In this document: positions 9,271 to 16,050 of the stretch, piece by piece
How positions within the stretch are numbered: the first letter of the stretch is position 1
Layout of the letters: each line of letters begins with the position of its first letter
DNA from: Candidatus Bathyarchaeum sp.
GTDB taxonomy: Archaea; Thermoproteota; Bathyarchaeia; Bathyarchaeales; Bathyarchaeaceae
Length of the DNA: 28,100 nt
Direction of reading: 5' to 3'
NCBI GenBank assembly: GCA_003096235.1
Contig: PIXT01000010.1
Span: 1-28,100, forward strand
Notes under the pieces: generated by a model
What the model saw: only the letters and a program-made list of their open reading frames with translations
Database searches by the model: none
Told to the model about the DNA's origin: nothing
Program-made: the position numbers and the translations under genes

Positions 9271-9822
9271 TTATTTTAGCAAAAGCAGGTCAACAAGCTC
9301 CTTTTGGTCGACTTCTGCTCGGGTTCGCCAATCCAAGTAAAGCTGATTGTGTTCATCCTCAGCCAAGTATCCAGCTTTGATGTAGCGGTTCAGGTTCATT
9401 TCTGCTCTCCAGCCAGGAAGTTTACTGTGAAGCAACTCTTCCACTTCAGTTCGGGGCGCTTTTCCCTTCTTGGAAATCAAGTAAGAGATGGCGGTAGCCA
9501 AACCTGCAATGTCATCTATTCTCCAGCCCATCATCTTAGCGTCTTTGGCGGGAAATCCTCCTCTAAGAGTAACATAGAATCGTGCTTTGTTTAACTGTTC
9601 AAGGGTTGGCTCTCCAGATGGAGTTTCTTCCTCAAAGATGGTTTTCACTTGCAGGTCCAGCTTTTCCAGATGACCATCCAGTACTTTGAGGATTTTAGGG
9701 TAATCAGAGCCTAACGCGTTCTTTAGTTCCCAGCCTTTTACTCCCGGCTTCATGTGATGCTTGTAAAACAGCAGCTGGGTTGCTCTCTTGATTTTTCGGG
9801 CATAGTAGGCTTTTCTGGTCAT
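9271..9822 (-). CDS. Tandem winged-helix protein, KITE-like subunit of an SMC complex
   Basis: A 183-residue basic protein, last gene of the SMC operon. It reads as two winged-helix domains: residues about 8-88 (KIKRATQLLFYKHH, WELKNALG, helix YPKILKVLDGHLEKLDL, wing ending ARFYVTLRG) and about 100-170 (IAGLATAISYLISKKGKAP, RTEVEELL, then GYLAEDEHNQLYLDWRTRAE). The end of the second wing recalls the GYL...YxFxWGPRA pattern of Nse3/MAGE and the LGPRA of Nse1, which are KITE proteins that bind kleisins in Smc5/6. That resemblance is by eye. I start at ATG 9822, which overlaps the stop of the kleisin-like gene as ATGA and has GGAG eight bases upstream; ten extra in-frame codons precede it. The coupling argues for a stoichiometric partner. 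ScpB-like or an unrelated helix-turn-helix protein are alternatives. Confidence 0.62.
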   Translation of the reverse strand: MTRKAYYARKIKRATQLLFYKHHMKPGVKGWELKNALGSDYPKILKVLDGHLEKLDLQVKTIFEEETPSGEPTLEQLNKARFYVTLRGGFPAKDAKMMGWRIDDIAGLATAISYLISKKGKAPRTEVEELLHSKLPGWRAEMNLNRYIKAGYLAEDEHNQLYLDWRTRAEVDQKELVDLLLLK

Positions 9823-10625
9823 AGTGTTTTCTCCTTTTTCCATCTTGTCCATTCTTCAAAACTTACAGAGATTGGAACAGAAACCATCCGCTTGTCACCT
9901 AACTCTCGTGGCTCATCTAAAGCTTTGATGAAAATCTCCTCCTCTAAGGGAACCAACTCCAAGGTTGCATACCCGTAAGTTACAAGAAAGCTGGTCATGT
10001 ATGCTCGGTCTAACGTTTCTTGGTAGGTGTCGGCGCCAACAAAATCCCAGTAAAGAATCTTGTCTGTGCCCACAGTCTGTTTGAGTTCACTCCAAAACGT
10101 TTCCAACTCTTCCATGAACGTTTTCTCTGCCAAGATTTTCAGCATAACAAGCTCTTCTCTTGTAGTTGCCCCAGCCTCCACCTGCAAAGGGTCATCCCGT
10201 TGCCACCGCTCATCTACCGGAGCAAGATCGTTCCAGTATTTCAGGGCTTGCGCCAAGCTGGGAATGGAAAGTTGTTCCATCTCGATGATTGGGTTCCAAA
10301 CCGAAGTGAAAACTGTGGCTAGTTCTTGTTTGTCTAGTTTTTGGATTTTTTCTTCAAGCAAAAACGGGTCAGTGTATAAAGAGGTTGATCGGTGTTTGAC
10401 CCAGTTTCCCTGATTTTGTATCACTGATGCTAGACATTGCACTGCCTCCGCGTCCATGGTCAACTCTTCTGGAGATTCCCAGTCTGGAAAATATTGACGA
10501 AGCGTAGATATTATGTCGTCTACATCCACGGCAAAGGGGTCTACTCCTTGTTCATCAACAGATTTGCATAATTCGATGACACGCTGAACACGTTCGCTGC
10601 TTAGTTTCTTGTCTTTGTTGACCAA
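9819..10625 (-). CDS. Kleisin-like subunit of an SMC complex
   Basis: A 268-residue acidic, mostly helical protein between the SMC and the winged-helix gene. The N terminus has VDPFAVDVDDIISTLRQYF (28-46), resembling the DPWDIDI helix of ScpA kleisins. The C terminus (about 200-268) looks like a small winged helix, YQETLDRAYMTSFLVTYGYATLE, recalling the Nse4 C-terminal pattern in which the kleisin docks on an SMC head. The middle is variable, as expected of a kleisin linker that binds KITE proteins. The start is TTG at 10625, touching the SMC stop (TGATTG) with a perfect GAGGTGA five bases before it, inside the SMC 3' end. No catalytic motif or cysteine cluster is present. The assignment rests on position, size, predicted fold and these short resemblances; structure prediction of the trio would settle it. 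Confidence 0.58.
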   Translation of the reverse strand: MVNKDKKLSSERVQRVIELCKSVDEQGVDPFAVDVDDIISTLRQYFPDWESPEELTMDAEAVQCLASVIQNQGNWVKHRSTSLYTDPFLLEEKIQKLDKQELATVFTSVWNPIIEMEQLSIPSLAQALKYWNDLAPVDERWQRDDPLQVEAGATTREELVMLKILAEKTFMEELETFWSELKQTVGTDKILYWDFVGADTYQETLDRAYMTSFLVTYGYATLELVPLEEEIFIKALDEPRELGDKRMVSVPISVSFEEWTRWKKEKTL

Positions 10626-12671
10626 TCAGCTCACCTCTTTTATGAGTGAAGCGCCCTCCACGTTTTGGACAGTTATCAGGTGAACGTCCTTTTCGGTGAA
10701 TGTAAGTTGGCTGGGAGTGATAGCCAAGTACTGTGAATCTAATCCAGTAACAGAAGAGACAAGAAGGTTTGCGATGGTTTCCCTGTTTTTTGGGTCCATG
10801 TGAACGTCATACTCGTCAACTGCTCTAAATGGCGAGTGAACATGCTGCTGCAGTGCAAGAAGAAAGGTTACTGTGGCGGTGCTTCTTTCGCCTCCACTTT
10901 GAGTATACGCGTTAAGGGGAACAGGTTTTCCTCCTTTGAAGCCCACAAATATTTCTAGTCCAGCAGCTTCAATGTCTTGCTCGTTTGCCAGTTTTACTTC
11001 GCCAACCGCGTATGCTTCGGAGAGAATTTTTTTGTATTTGACGTTAACGTGACCTAAAAGATTGTGTATCATGGTTCTCCATGCATCGCTTCTTGCGTTT
11101 ACTTCTTGCATTGCTTTTTCTCGGTTTTCTGCAACCAAGCGGGCTTTCTCTTTGAGTTCCAAGTAGAGTTTGGAGTATGATTCGTACATGCGTTCTATGT
11201 CCTCGGAAACGTCCGCCAACGCGGCTAGGTGCCCATCAGTTACCCGCAGCTCTTCTAGAAGCTCCATTGTGGTTTTCATGGGCACAATTCTTTGCCCTAC
11301 TTTTTCAGCGCTGTTCACGTATTCGCCAAGATCAACTATGGCTTGTTGGAGTTCCTTGTCTAAACGCTTCAGGGCTTTGGTGAACTGTTTGCTTTGATAC
11401 TGCATCAATGCTAAACGGATCTTGTGGTCAATCATGTTGTTGGTGGCGGTTTGTATTTCATTGTTGATGGAATCTGCGTTGCCTTTGATTTCTGAAATCT
11501 GCTGACCTAAAGTTTTGAGTTGTTCATTTGATGATTCAACAGACTTTTTCAGGCTTGAGTTTCTCAAACTGAAACGTTGCGTCCAGCCCTCTTCTAGAAT
11601 ACTGTAGCTTGTCCTGATTTCTTCGAGTTGAGGTCTAAGGTCTATAGGATTTGTTTTTTCGCGGATAACAGCTTCAAGAGACTGGATATTTTCTAAAACT
11701 TTTTTCATCTCAGCATGATGATTATCTGTCCAAGACTCTGTCTGCTTCAGGGCTTGATTTGACGTTGAGGCGGTTAACTCAAGTTTAGCCAGTTCACGCT
11801 CCAACACCAGCCGATCTTCCCAAAGGCTCACCCATGCAAGCCTAGACCGCTTCAAGGTTTTCTGTAGCTCATCTAGCTGTCCGTTTATGGTTTTTGTTTC
11901 GGTTTCAAGTGTTGTGACTTTGTTTTGGCTCTCTTGCTGTTGCTCCTTTAGTTTAGCGACAACTCTTTCACGTTTGAGCACTTCAGCCCATGCGAGTTCC
12001 CGTTCAAGAAACCGCCTTTTAATTTTCAGCTGCTTTTTTTGCTGGTAGCGGTCGTATTGTTCGCGCCAGTAAGTGAGGGTTTGCTGGGCTGATTCAAGAA
12101 GTTTCCCAACAGAGTCGCCTTGGCTCATGATGCGGCTCAGCTTTTTTTGGGCTTTCAAAACGTTTTGTCGGTATGACTCAAAGCCGACCGCTGCTTCAAC
12201 CATTTTCAGTTTTTCTTGAGATGAAAGAACGCTGAATTGGTTAACCATGTTTTGGTGCATGATGATAAGCATGTTGTCGGGGTCAACTTCAAACTTGGCT
12301 AGAAGCCTGTTAACTTCTATCTTGTTTGCAGCTGTGTTTTCTAGTTCAAACCAGTATTTTCCGTCTCTTCTTAAGCCTCTTGTCAAAAAGATTTGGTCTT
12401 TTTTGATTCTGGAAACTGGTCTTCGTCCATTTCGTTCAGAGTTATCTAAGACTATTGTGACTCTGGCTTCATCTTTTCCGTATCTGATTAAGTCGCTTAG
12501 TCGTTTGGATCGTTCAGTGGATGATTGCCCAAGAGCCACCGAGATTCCGAGGAGTATAGAGGATTTTCCTGAGCCGTTTGGACCACAGACTACGTTGACG
12601 CCCTTTTTGAAGGGTATCCGAGCGTATTCGTAGGACATGAAATGCTCCAAGATAACTTCTCTAATCAGCAT
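10626..12671 (-). CDS. Short Smc5-like SMC ATPase without a recognisable hinge
   Basis: A 681-residue SMC-family ATPase. Walker A is GPNGSGKS (30-37), followed by ILLGISVALGQS and LIRYGKDEARVTI (61-73), the order seen in eukaryotic Smc5 and Smc6. A Q-loop region follows at MHQNMVNQFSVLS (138-150). The C-terminal head has QSGGERS (591-597), Walker B with the catalytic glutamate as VDEYDVHMD (618-626, Glu620), the D-loop MDPKNR, and LAITPSQL (649-656), matching the LITPKLL of Smc5 in place of a classical switch histidine. Residues about 165-335 and 350-480 are coiled coil. Normal SMCs are 1000-1200 residues; here the arms are short, no hinge domain is visible, and no CxxC zinc hook is present. 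A turn is plausible at TNPIDLRPQ (340-348). It should bind and translocate or clamp DNA in replication or repair with the two genes downstream. ATG 12671 has only a distant GAGAGG. Confidence 0.9.
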   Translation of the reverse strand: MLIREVILEHFMSYEYARIPFKKGVNVVCGPNGSGKSSILLGISVALGQSSTERSKRLSDLIRYGKDEARVTIVLDNSERNGRRPVSRIKKDQIFLTRGLRRDGKYWFELENTAANKIEVNRLLAKFEVDPDNMLIIMHQNMVNQFSVLSSQEKLKMVEAAVGFESYRQNVLKAQKKLSRIMSQGDSVGKLLESAQQTLTYWREQYDRYQQKKQLKIKRRFLERELAWAEVLKRERVVAKLKEQQQESQNKVTTLETETKTINGQLDELQKTLKRSRLAWVSLWEDRLVLERELAKLELTASTSNQALKQTESWTDNHHAEMKKVLENIQSLEAVIREKTNPIDLRPQLEEIRTSYSILEEGWTQRFSLRNSSLKKSVESSNEQLKTLGQQISEIKGNADSINNEIQTATNNMIDHKIRLALMQYQSKQFTKALKRLDKELQQAIVDLGEYVNSAEKVGQRIVPMKTTMELLEELRVTDGHLAALADVSEDIERMYESYSKLYLELKEKARLVAENREKAMQEVNARSDAWRTMIHNLLGHVNVKYKKILSEAYAVGEVKLANEQDIEAAGLEIFVGFKGGKPVPLNAYTQSGGERSTATVTFLLALQQHVHSPFRAVDEYDVHMDPKNRETIANLLVSSVTGLDSQYLAITPSQLTFTEKDVHLITVQNVEGASLIKEVS

Positions 12672-12796
12672 CTGCGTTCTGGCGCCTCTCTACTACTCAA
12701 CAAACAGCAATATTCAAAGAGTATGCGACATAAACACAAAAAGGAAGAAATTAACCTTCCGCTTTTTGACACAACAAGTGACGAAGCAAGTTGATG

Positions 12797-12814
12797 GGTT
12801 ATAAAAGCTTTTAT
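12797..12814 (+). promoter_or_regulatory. TATA box of the VOC-family gene
   Basis: GGTTATAAAAGCTTTTAT contains TTATAAAAG about 46 bases before the ATG at 12849, predicting a start near 12828 and a leader of about 20 bases. The spacing and sequence fit an archaeal promoter. Confidence 0.6.
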
Positions 12815-12848
12815 TTTTTCGCAACCAATTCTTGTATGGGTAATAAAT

Positions 12849-13232
12849 ATGGTAGACAATACGATTGTGCATTTTGATATTCCAGCAAAAGATTTAGAGA
12901 AACTAAAAACATTCTACTCAAAACTATTCAACTGGAAAATCTACAGAGCCCCAGGACCCATAGATTACTGGATGATTGAAACGGTTCCTGTTGATGCAAA
13001 TGGCATGGCGGTTAGACCCGGAGTGAATGGCGGAATGTACAAGAAAGACAGCCCTGAGCTTAAACCAGTCAACTACATTTTGATTGAAGACATTGACGAG
13101 TATATCCAAAAAATCAAGCAGCTTGGCGGCACCATAACACAGCCAAAACAGGAGGTTACGGGCGTAGGCTGGATTGCATCAGCTGTTGACCCTGAAGGCA
13201 ACGCATTCGCTGTTATGCAGAGCATGAGATGA
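12849..13232 (+). CDS. VOC-superfamily protein (glyoxalase/dioxygenase fold)
   Basis: A 127-residue protein of the vicinal oxygen chelate superfamily: IVHFDIPAKDLEKLKTFYSKLFNWKI at the first beta-alpha module, then a glycine-rich NGGMYKK, YILIEDIDEYIQKIKQLGGTI and the family end VDPEGNAFAVMQ. This matches the small glyoxalase-like proteins next to the CFP-30/SnoaL-type group. Metal ligands would be His8 and a C-terminal glutamate (DPEGN region), but the full ligand set is not certain, so a true lyase activity is not assured. ATG 12849 is the only sensible start and has its own promoter. It diverges from the SMC operon across a 177-bp gap; no functional link is evident. Confidence 0.88.
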   Translation: MVDNTIVHFDIPAKDLEKLKTFYSKLFNWKIYRAPGPIDYWMIETVPVDANGMAVRPGVNGGMYKKDSPELKPVNYILIEDIDEYIQKIKQLGGTITQPKQEVTGVGWIASAVDPEGNAFAVMQSMR

Positions 13233-13270
13233 ACAACAAAGTTCTATCGGCTACGGGTTTGCGAGGCAAC

Positions 13271-13319
13271 ATAATATAAGAAACCTCAAACCTAACTGTA
13301 GGTTGTATTACTGGAGGTT
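13271..13319 (+). promoter_or_regulatory. Promoter, nested inverted repeats and ribosome site before the 106-residue gene
   Basis: ATAATATAAG (13271-13280) is a TATA box predicting a start near 13302. Four related half-sites follow: AACCTC (13282-13287), AACCTA (13289-13294), TAGGTT (13299-13304) and GAGGTT (13314-13319). The inner pair is a palindrome with a 4-bp centre; the outer pair includes the ribosome site GGAGGT. A repressor binding here, or base pairing hiding the ribosome site if transcription starts further upstream, are both possible. Confidence 0.5.
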
Positions 13320-13325
13320 TTTTGA

Positions 13326-13646
13326 GTGACCACTCTTTCAGTTGAATTCAAAAGAAAAGCCGCCAACATGTACATACAAAACAGGGAAAAACTCGAGAAA
13401 CTCGAACCCAACACAATGGAACATTTTGCCTCAAAAATTCTGGAAATAATCGATACAGAAAAAAAGAAATCAGACGCTCTTCACGACCTAGAAGTCCTAG
13501 AGTACAACATGGAACTACTCAAAAACTACGCATCCAAACTCAAACAGTACGAACCAGAAACCGACGAATACGACTTCACCCAAAACGACTGCACAAACAT
13601 GGTAGACTCCACAAAAAAATGGCTGACACTAGAAGGGCTAATCTAA
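13326..13646 (+). CDS. Small charged helical protein, unknown function
   Basis: A 106-residue cytoplasmic protein, all-helical by composition, with heptad-like stretches (NREKLEKLEPNTMEHFASKI; LHDLEVLEYNMELLKNYASK) and an acidic YEPETDEYDFTQND section before the final helix. There is no signal, membrane helix or metal motif. GTG 13326 is preceded at seven bases by a perfect GGAGGT and an own promoter, so it is a real gene. Its codons are rich in A and C (AAC, ACA, AAA), unlike the T-rich SMC operon beside it. I do not recognise the family. Confidence 0.72.
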   Translation: MTTLSVEFKRKAANMYIQNREKLEKLEPNTMEHFASKILEIIDTEKKKSDALHDLEVLEYNMELLKNYASKLKQYEPETDEYDFTQNDCTNMVDSTKKWLTLEGLI

Positions 13647-13666
13647 ACAAACCACCTAGTAGGAGA

Positions 13667-13708
13667 CTAATAGCAGTTCATTGTTGAAAACAGTGTTTTT
13701 TCAGAAAA
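13667..13708 (-). repeat. Dispersed intergenic repeat, copy A
   Basis: A 42-bp unit on the minus strand, 20 bp past the preceding plus-strand gene and in the convergent gap to the ZIP transporter. It matches copies at 19054 and 25761 at 38 of 42 positions: TTTTCTGAAAAAA, two variable bases, CTGTTTTCAACAATGAAC, two variable bases, CTATTAG. Unlike the other two, it shows no match to their distal end. Confidence 0.85.
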
Positions 13709-13833
13709 AGATTGAAAGAACAAAAAAGTGTGTTTAGATAATTATTTGATCAAGTTCAAATGGATCTGCATTGTGTTCTTGAGAATTTGCCGTTTTTCGC
13801 AATGTTGACGAATATTCTGCATTATCCAGTATT

Positions 13834-14583
13834 TTATGCGAAGTAGCAATCCAGAAACATCATGACAACAAAGCCTGTTATCAACCCAAACGTTGCTTCT
13901 CTAGCAAAGCCTTTCCGGTGGCTTTCAGGAATCATCTCATCGCTCACAACAAAAAGCATGGCACCAGCAGCAAACGCCAATCCCCAAGGAAGAATCGGCT
14001 GAAAAACCGAAATCAACGCAACACCCAGCAGCCCTCCAACAGGTTCAACCAACCCCGTAAGAGTTGCATACCCAAGAGCCTTCCTTCGACTGTATTGTTC
14101 CCTGCGCAAAGGCAAAGCAACAGCTAATCCCTCAGGCATATTCTGCAACCCAATAGCCAACGCTATCACTAGACCCGCAGCTGCATCCCCACTACCAAAA
14201 CTTACGCCCACAGCCAAGCCTTCAGGAAAGTTGTGGATGGTTATTGCAATCACAAAAAGCCATACTTTCGACAATTTTGAGGGTGGACCTTCAGCGCCGA
14301 TAATTGGGTGAAAATGCGGAATAAAGCGGTCAACAAGATGCAAAACAAAGGCGCCTAAAACTATCCCAAAGACTGCAACCCATGGACCACCTAAATCGAT
14401 GGCTGGAATTACCAAGCTAAATGAGGTGGCAGCGAGCATTACGCCCGCAGAAAAGCCAAGCATCACATCCAGTAGCCTATCGGAAATTTGTTTAGTAAAT
14501 AAAACAGGTAAGGCCCCTGCACCAGTTGCCAGACCAGCGGCTAGGCTGGCGAGGGCTCCGAGCCAAATTATGTCTGCATTCAT
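13834..14583 (-). CDS. ZIP-family divalent metal transporter (ZupT/GufA-like)
   Basis: A 249-residue integral membrane protein with about eight helices that imports zinc or related divalent metals. The two signature motifs are HNFPEGLAVGV (117-127) and QNMPEGLAVALPL (147-159), which supply the binuclear metal site; EPVGG (180-184) follows in the next helix as in ZupT/GufA proteins. A His-rich cytoplasmic loop, HFHPIIG, lies at 90-96 between helices 3 and 4. ATG 14583 gives a normal first helix (ADIIWLGALASLAAGL). The gene stands alone with a promoter flanked by palindromes at 14667-14720, suggesting metal-responsive control. Metal specificity cannot be read from the sequence. Confidence 0.93.
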   Translation of the reverse strand: MNADIIWLGALASLAAGLATGAGALPVLFTKQISDRLLDVMLGFSAGVMLAATSFSLVIPAIDLGGPWVAVFGIVLGAFVLHLVDRFIPHFHPIIGAEGPPSKLSKVWLFVIAITIHNFPEGLAVGVSFGSGDAAAGLVIALAIGLQNMPEGLAVALPLRREQYSRRKALGYATLTGLVEPVGGLLGVALISVFQPILPWGLAFAAGAMLFVVSDEMIPESHRKGFAREATFGLITGFVVMMFLDCYFA

Positions 14584-14666
14584 GATTTCACTTCATTTTC
14601 TGTAAAGTCTGATTTTTTGATTAAAGACTAGAACTTGTGAGTCTGCTTTCAGGTCCCCCGTTTGTT

Positions 14667-14720
14667 TCAAAGCTTTGAGGCGCAAAATATACTATAAAAA
14701 TGGGATTAAAAAGCTTTGAA
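14667..14720 (-). promoter_or_regulatory. Promoter of the ZIP gene flanked by two AAAGCTTT palindromes
   Basis: TCAAAGCTTTGA (14667-14678) is a perfect 12-bp palindrome, and AAAGCTTTGAA (14710-14720) repeats its core 41 bp away, close to four helical turns. Between them the minus strand reads TTTTTATAGTATATTTTG, an archaeal TATA region whose start would fall at about 14670, on the first palindrome. This is the geometry of a repressor covering a promoter; a metal sensor is a guess from the gene it serves. Confidence 0.5.
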
Positions 14721-14793
14721 GCCGATGTCCCAGCATCGCAGATAGGAAACTATTCGGGCAAATCTGCGTTTGTGTGTCTATTATGAACCAGCA

Positions 14794-15030
14794 TCAATGG
14801 GTTTTACGGTTGATTATTTCTTTGCATTTGTCTGCAAATTCGCACCAGTCTAAACAGGAAGTTTGCTTTTCAGGTCTGCTGACTTCTTTGCTGCAGATGT
14901 CACAAACTGCAGTGTCTTCGTCACTCCAAATCTCTACACTTCCAGCGCAGTTTGGGCACTGAATAAACTCTGGTTTTGGGCGAAGAAACTTTTTGATTCC
15001 CGGACACGATTCTGCATTTGAGCCTTCCAA
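14794..15030 (-). CDS. Small cysteine-rich zinc-ribbon protein
   Basis: A 78-residue protein with eight cysteines. CPNC (25-28) and CDIC (43-46) form a zinc ribbon; Cys9 and a C-terminal group CLDWCEFADKC (59-69) may bind a second metal. The start is TTG 15030, with GGAGATGA seven bases upstream and 14 bp after the stop of the ferredoxin-type gene, so the two are one operon. It probably acts with that redox protein or binds nucleic acid; the family is not one I can name. Confidence 0.75.
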   Translation of the reverse strand: MEGSNAESCPGIKKFLRPKPEFIQCPNCAGSVEIWSDEDTAVCDICSKEVSRPEKQTSCLDWCEFADKCKEIINRKTH

Positions 15031-15044
15031 ACTATCTTCATCTC

Positions 15045-15761
15045 CTATTGCGATATTTTTTCTCCTTTAATGCTAATTGTTTGCTGCGTCACAGGAACAA
15101 CTTTCCCCGAAAGCTCTAAAGCCTCTTTAACAAGGCGCATTAACCCGAAACAGCATGGAACCTCCATATTCACCACGGTGACGCTTCTTATGTCTGCTGC
15201 CCGAAATATCGCAGCCAATTTGTTTCGGTAAAGGGTTGCATCATCAAGTTTTGGGCAGCCAACAGCAAGAACTTTGTCCTTCAACATGTCCTCATGAAAG
15301 TCTGCGTACGCAAAGGGCACACAATCAGCAGCTATCAGCAAATCTGAATTCTTCAAGAAAGGTGCATTTGGCGGCATAAGTTTTAGTTGGACTGGCCATG
15401 TGGAGAGTCTTGTTTCCTTCTTTTCGGAAATAGTGTTTCGTGCTGGTTTTTTTGTTGGTTCTTCGAATTGTATTGGTTTCACTGATGGACATAAGCTTGG
15501 AGCAGTTGTTGATGTTTTTGTTTGGTGGACATGTTCTTCTGCTGCTTTTTCGTTGAATTCTTCTGCTTCTCTTTGTATGATTGTTATGGCGTCTTGGGGG
15601 CATTTGCCTAAGCAGGCTCCTAGTCCATCGCAGTATATGTCTTTGACTAGTTTGGCTTTTCCGTCGATGATTTGGATTGCGCCTTCGGCGCAGGCGGGTA
15701 TGCATATTCCGCAGCCGTTGCATTTTTTTTCGTCGATTTTTACGATGTTTCTTAAGACCAT
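15045..15761 (-). CDS. Ferredoxin-domain iron-sulfur protein with C-terminal cysteine-containing domain
   Basis: A 238-residue soluble protein. Residues 8-64 form a ferredoxin domain: first site CNGCGICIPAC (Cys14, 17, 20, 24) and second site CDGLGACLGKCP (Cys44, 50, 54), in which the expected cysteine at 47 is Leu. As far as I recall this variant is usual in the family, so the second cluster may be [3Fe-4S] or differently ligated. A variable linker (70-125) leads to a C-terminal domain with cysteine motifs AADCVPFAY, VGCPKLDD and EVPCCFGL, which may bind another cluster or carry redox thiols. Such proteins often lie with DsrE-like or hydroxylamine-reductase-type genes under an ArsR regulator. 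ATG 15761 follows AAAGGTGA at about ten bases. It heads the operon with the zinc protein and faces the DsrE gene across a palindrome. Electron transfer in sulfur or nitrosative-stress chemistry is inferred. Confidence 0.85.
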   Translation of the reverse strand: MVLRNIVKIDEKKCNGCGICIPACAEGAIQIIDGKAKLVKDIYCDGLGACLGKCPQDAITIIQREAEEFNEKAAEEHVHQTKTSTTAPSLCPSVKPIQFEEPTKKPARNTISEKKETRLSTWPVQLKLMPPNAPFLKNSDLLIAADCVPFAYADFHEDMLKDKVLAVGCPKLDDATLYRNKLAAIFRAADIRSVTVVNMEVPCCFGLMRLVKEALELSGKVVPVTQQTISIKGEKISQ

Positions 15762-15910
15762 ACTGTTTTGCTCACCTTTTTTCAGTTTTTAAGAATGTGC
15801 ATGATTCTTTTATTTGCTGATAGGCAATGAAGTTTATGTTTGGTTTTGGTTGTGTTTTTGTTCATTTCTTTTTTTCCTGTGCGTTGTCCACGAACTGTTG
15901 AGGTAAACTT

Positions 15911-15932
15911 CATATGAATATATATTCATATG
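15911..15932. promoter_or_regulatory. Perfect 22-bp palindrome, candidate shared operator
   Basis: CATATGAATAT followed directly by its exact reverse complement, in the 289-bp gap between the ferredoxin gene (minus) and the DsrE gene (plus). The arms resemble ATATGA/TCATAT sites of ArsR/SmtB-type repressors. It ends about 150 bp from the ferredoxin start and 120 bp from the DsrE start, so it could serve both. No regulator gene is in the window. Confidence 0.6.
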
Positions 15933-15997
15933 TATGTTATAAGCCTTACGGAACACAAAACAAAGACAAAAACAACAAAACAGCACACCTACAAAAA

Positions 15998-16016
15998 ATA
16001 TATAACAGCGTTATAA
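15998..16016 (+). promoter_or_regulatory. TATA box inside a short inverted repeat, DsrE promoter
   Basis: TATAAC-AGC-GTTATA (16001-16015) overlaps an archaeal TATA box (ATATATAA) whose start would be near 16028, giving a leader of about 20 bases before ATG 16051. The inverted repeat may be an operator or simply A/T-rich promoter sequence. Confidence 0.5.
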
Positions 16017-16050
16017 CATTAATAGTTTACCGCAAAGGTTGGAAATTTTT

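Noticed and set aside
12665..12859. 64-codon minus-strand frame upstream of the SMC gene
   Set aside because: It overlaps both the VOC start and the SMC start, has no ribosome site, and covers the divergent promoter region.
13667..13708. Repeat unit as a C/D box guide RNA
   Set aside because: No RTGATGA box C could be found at the expected spacing from a CTGA box.
15325..15723. 132-codon Arg-rich frame inside the ferredoxin gene
   Set aside because: It is the shadow of the clear ferredoxin reading frame, with the cluster motifs in the other frame.
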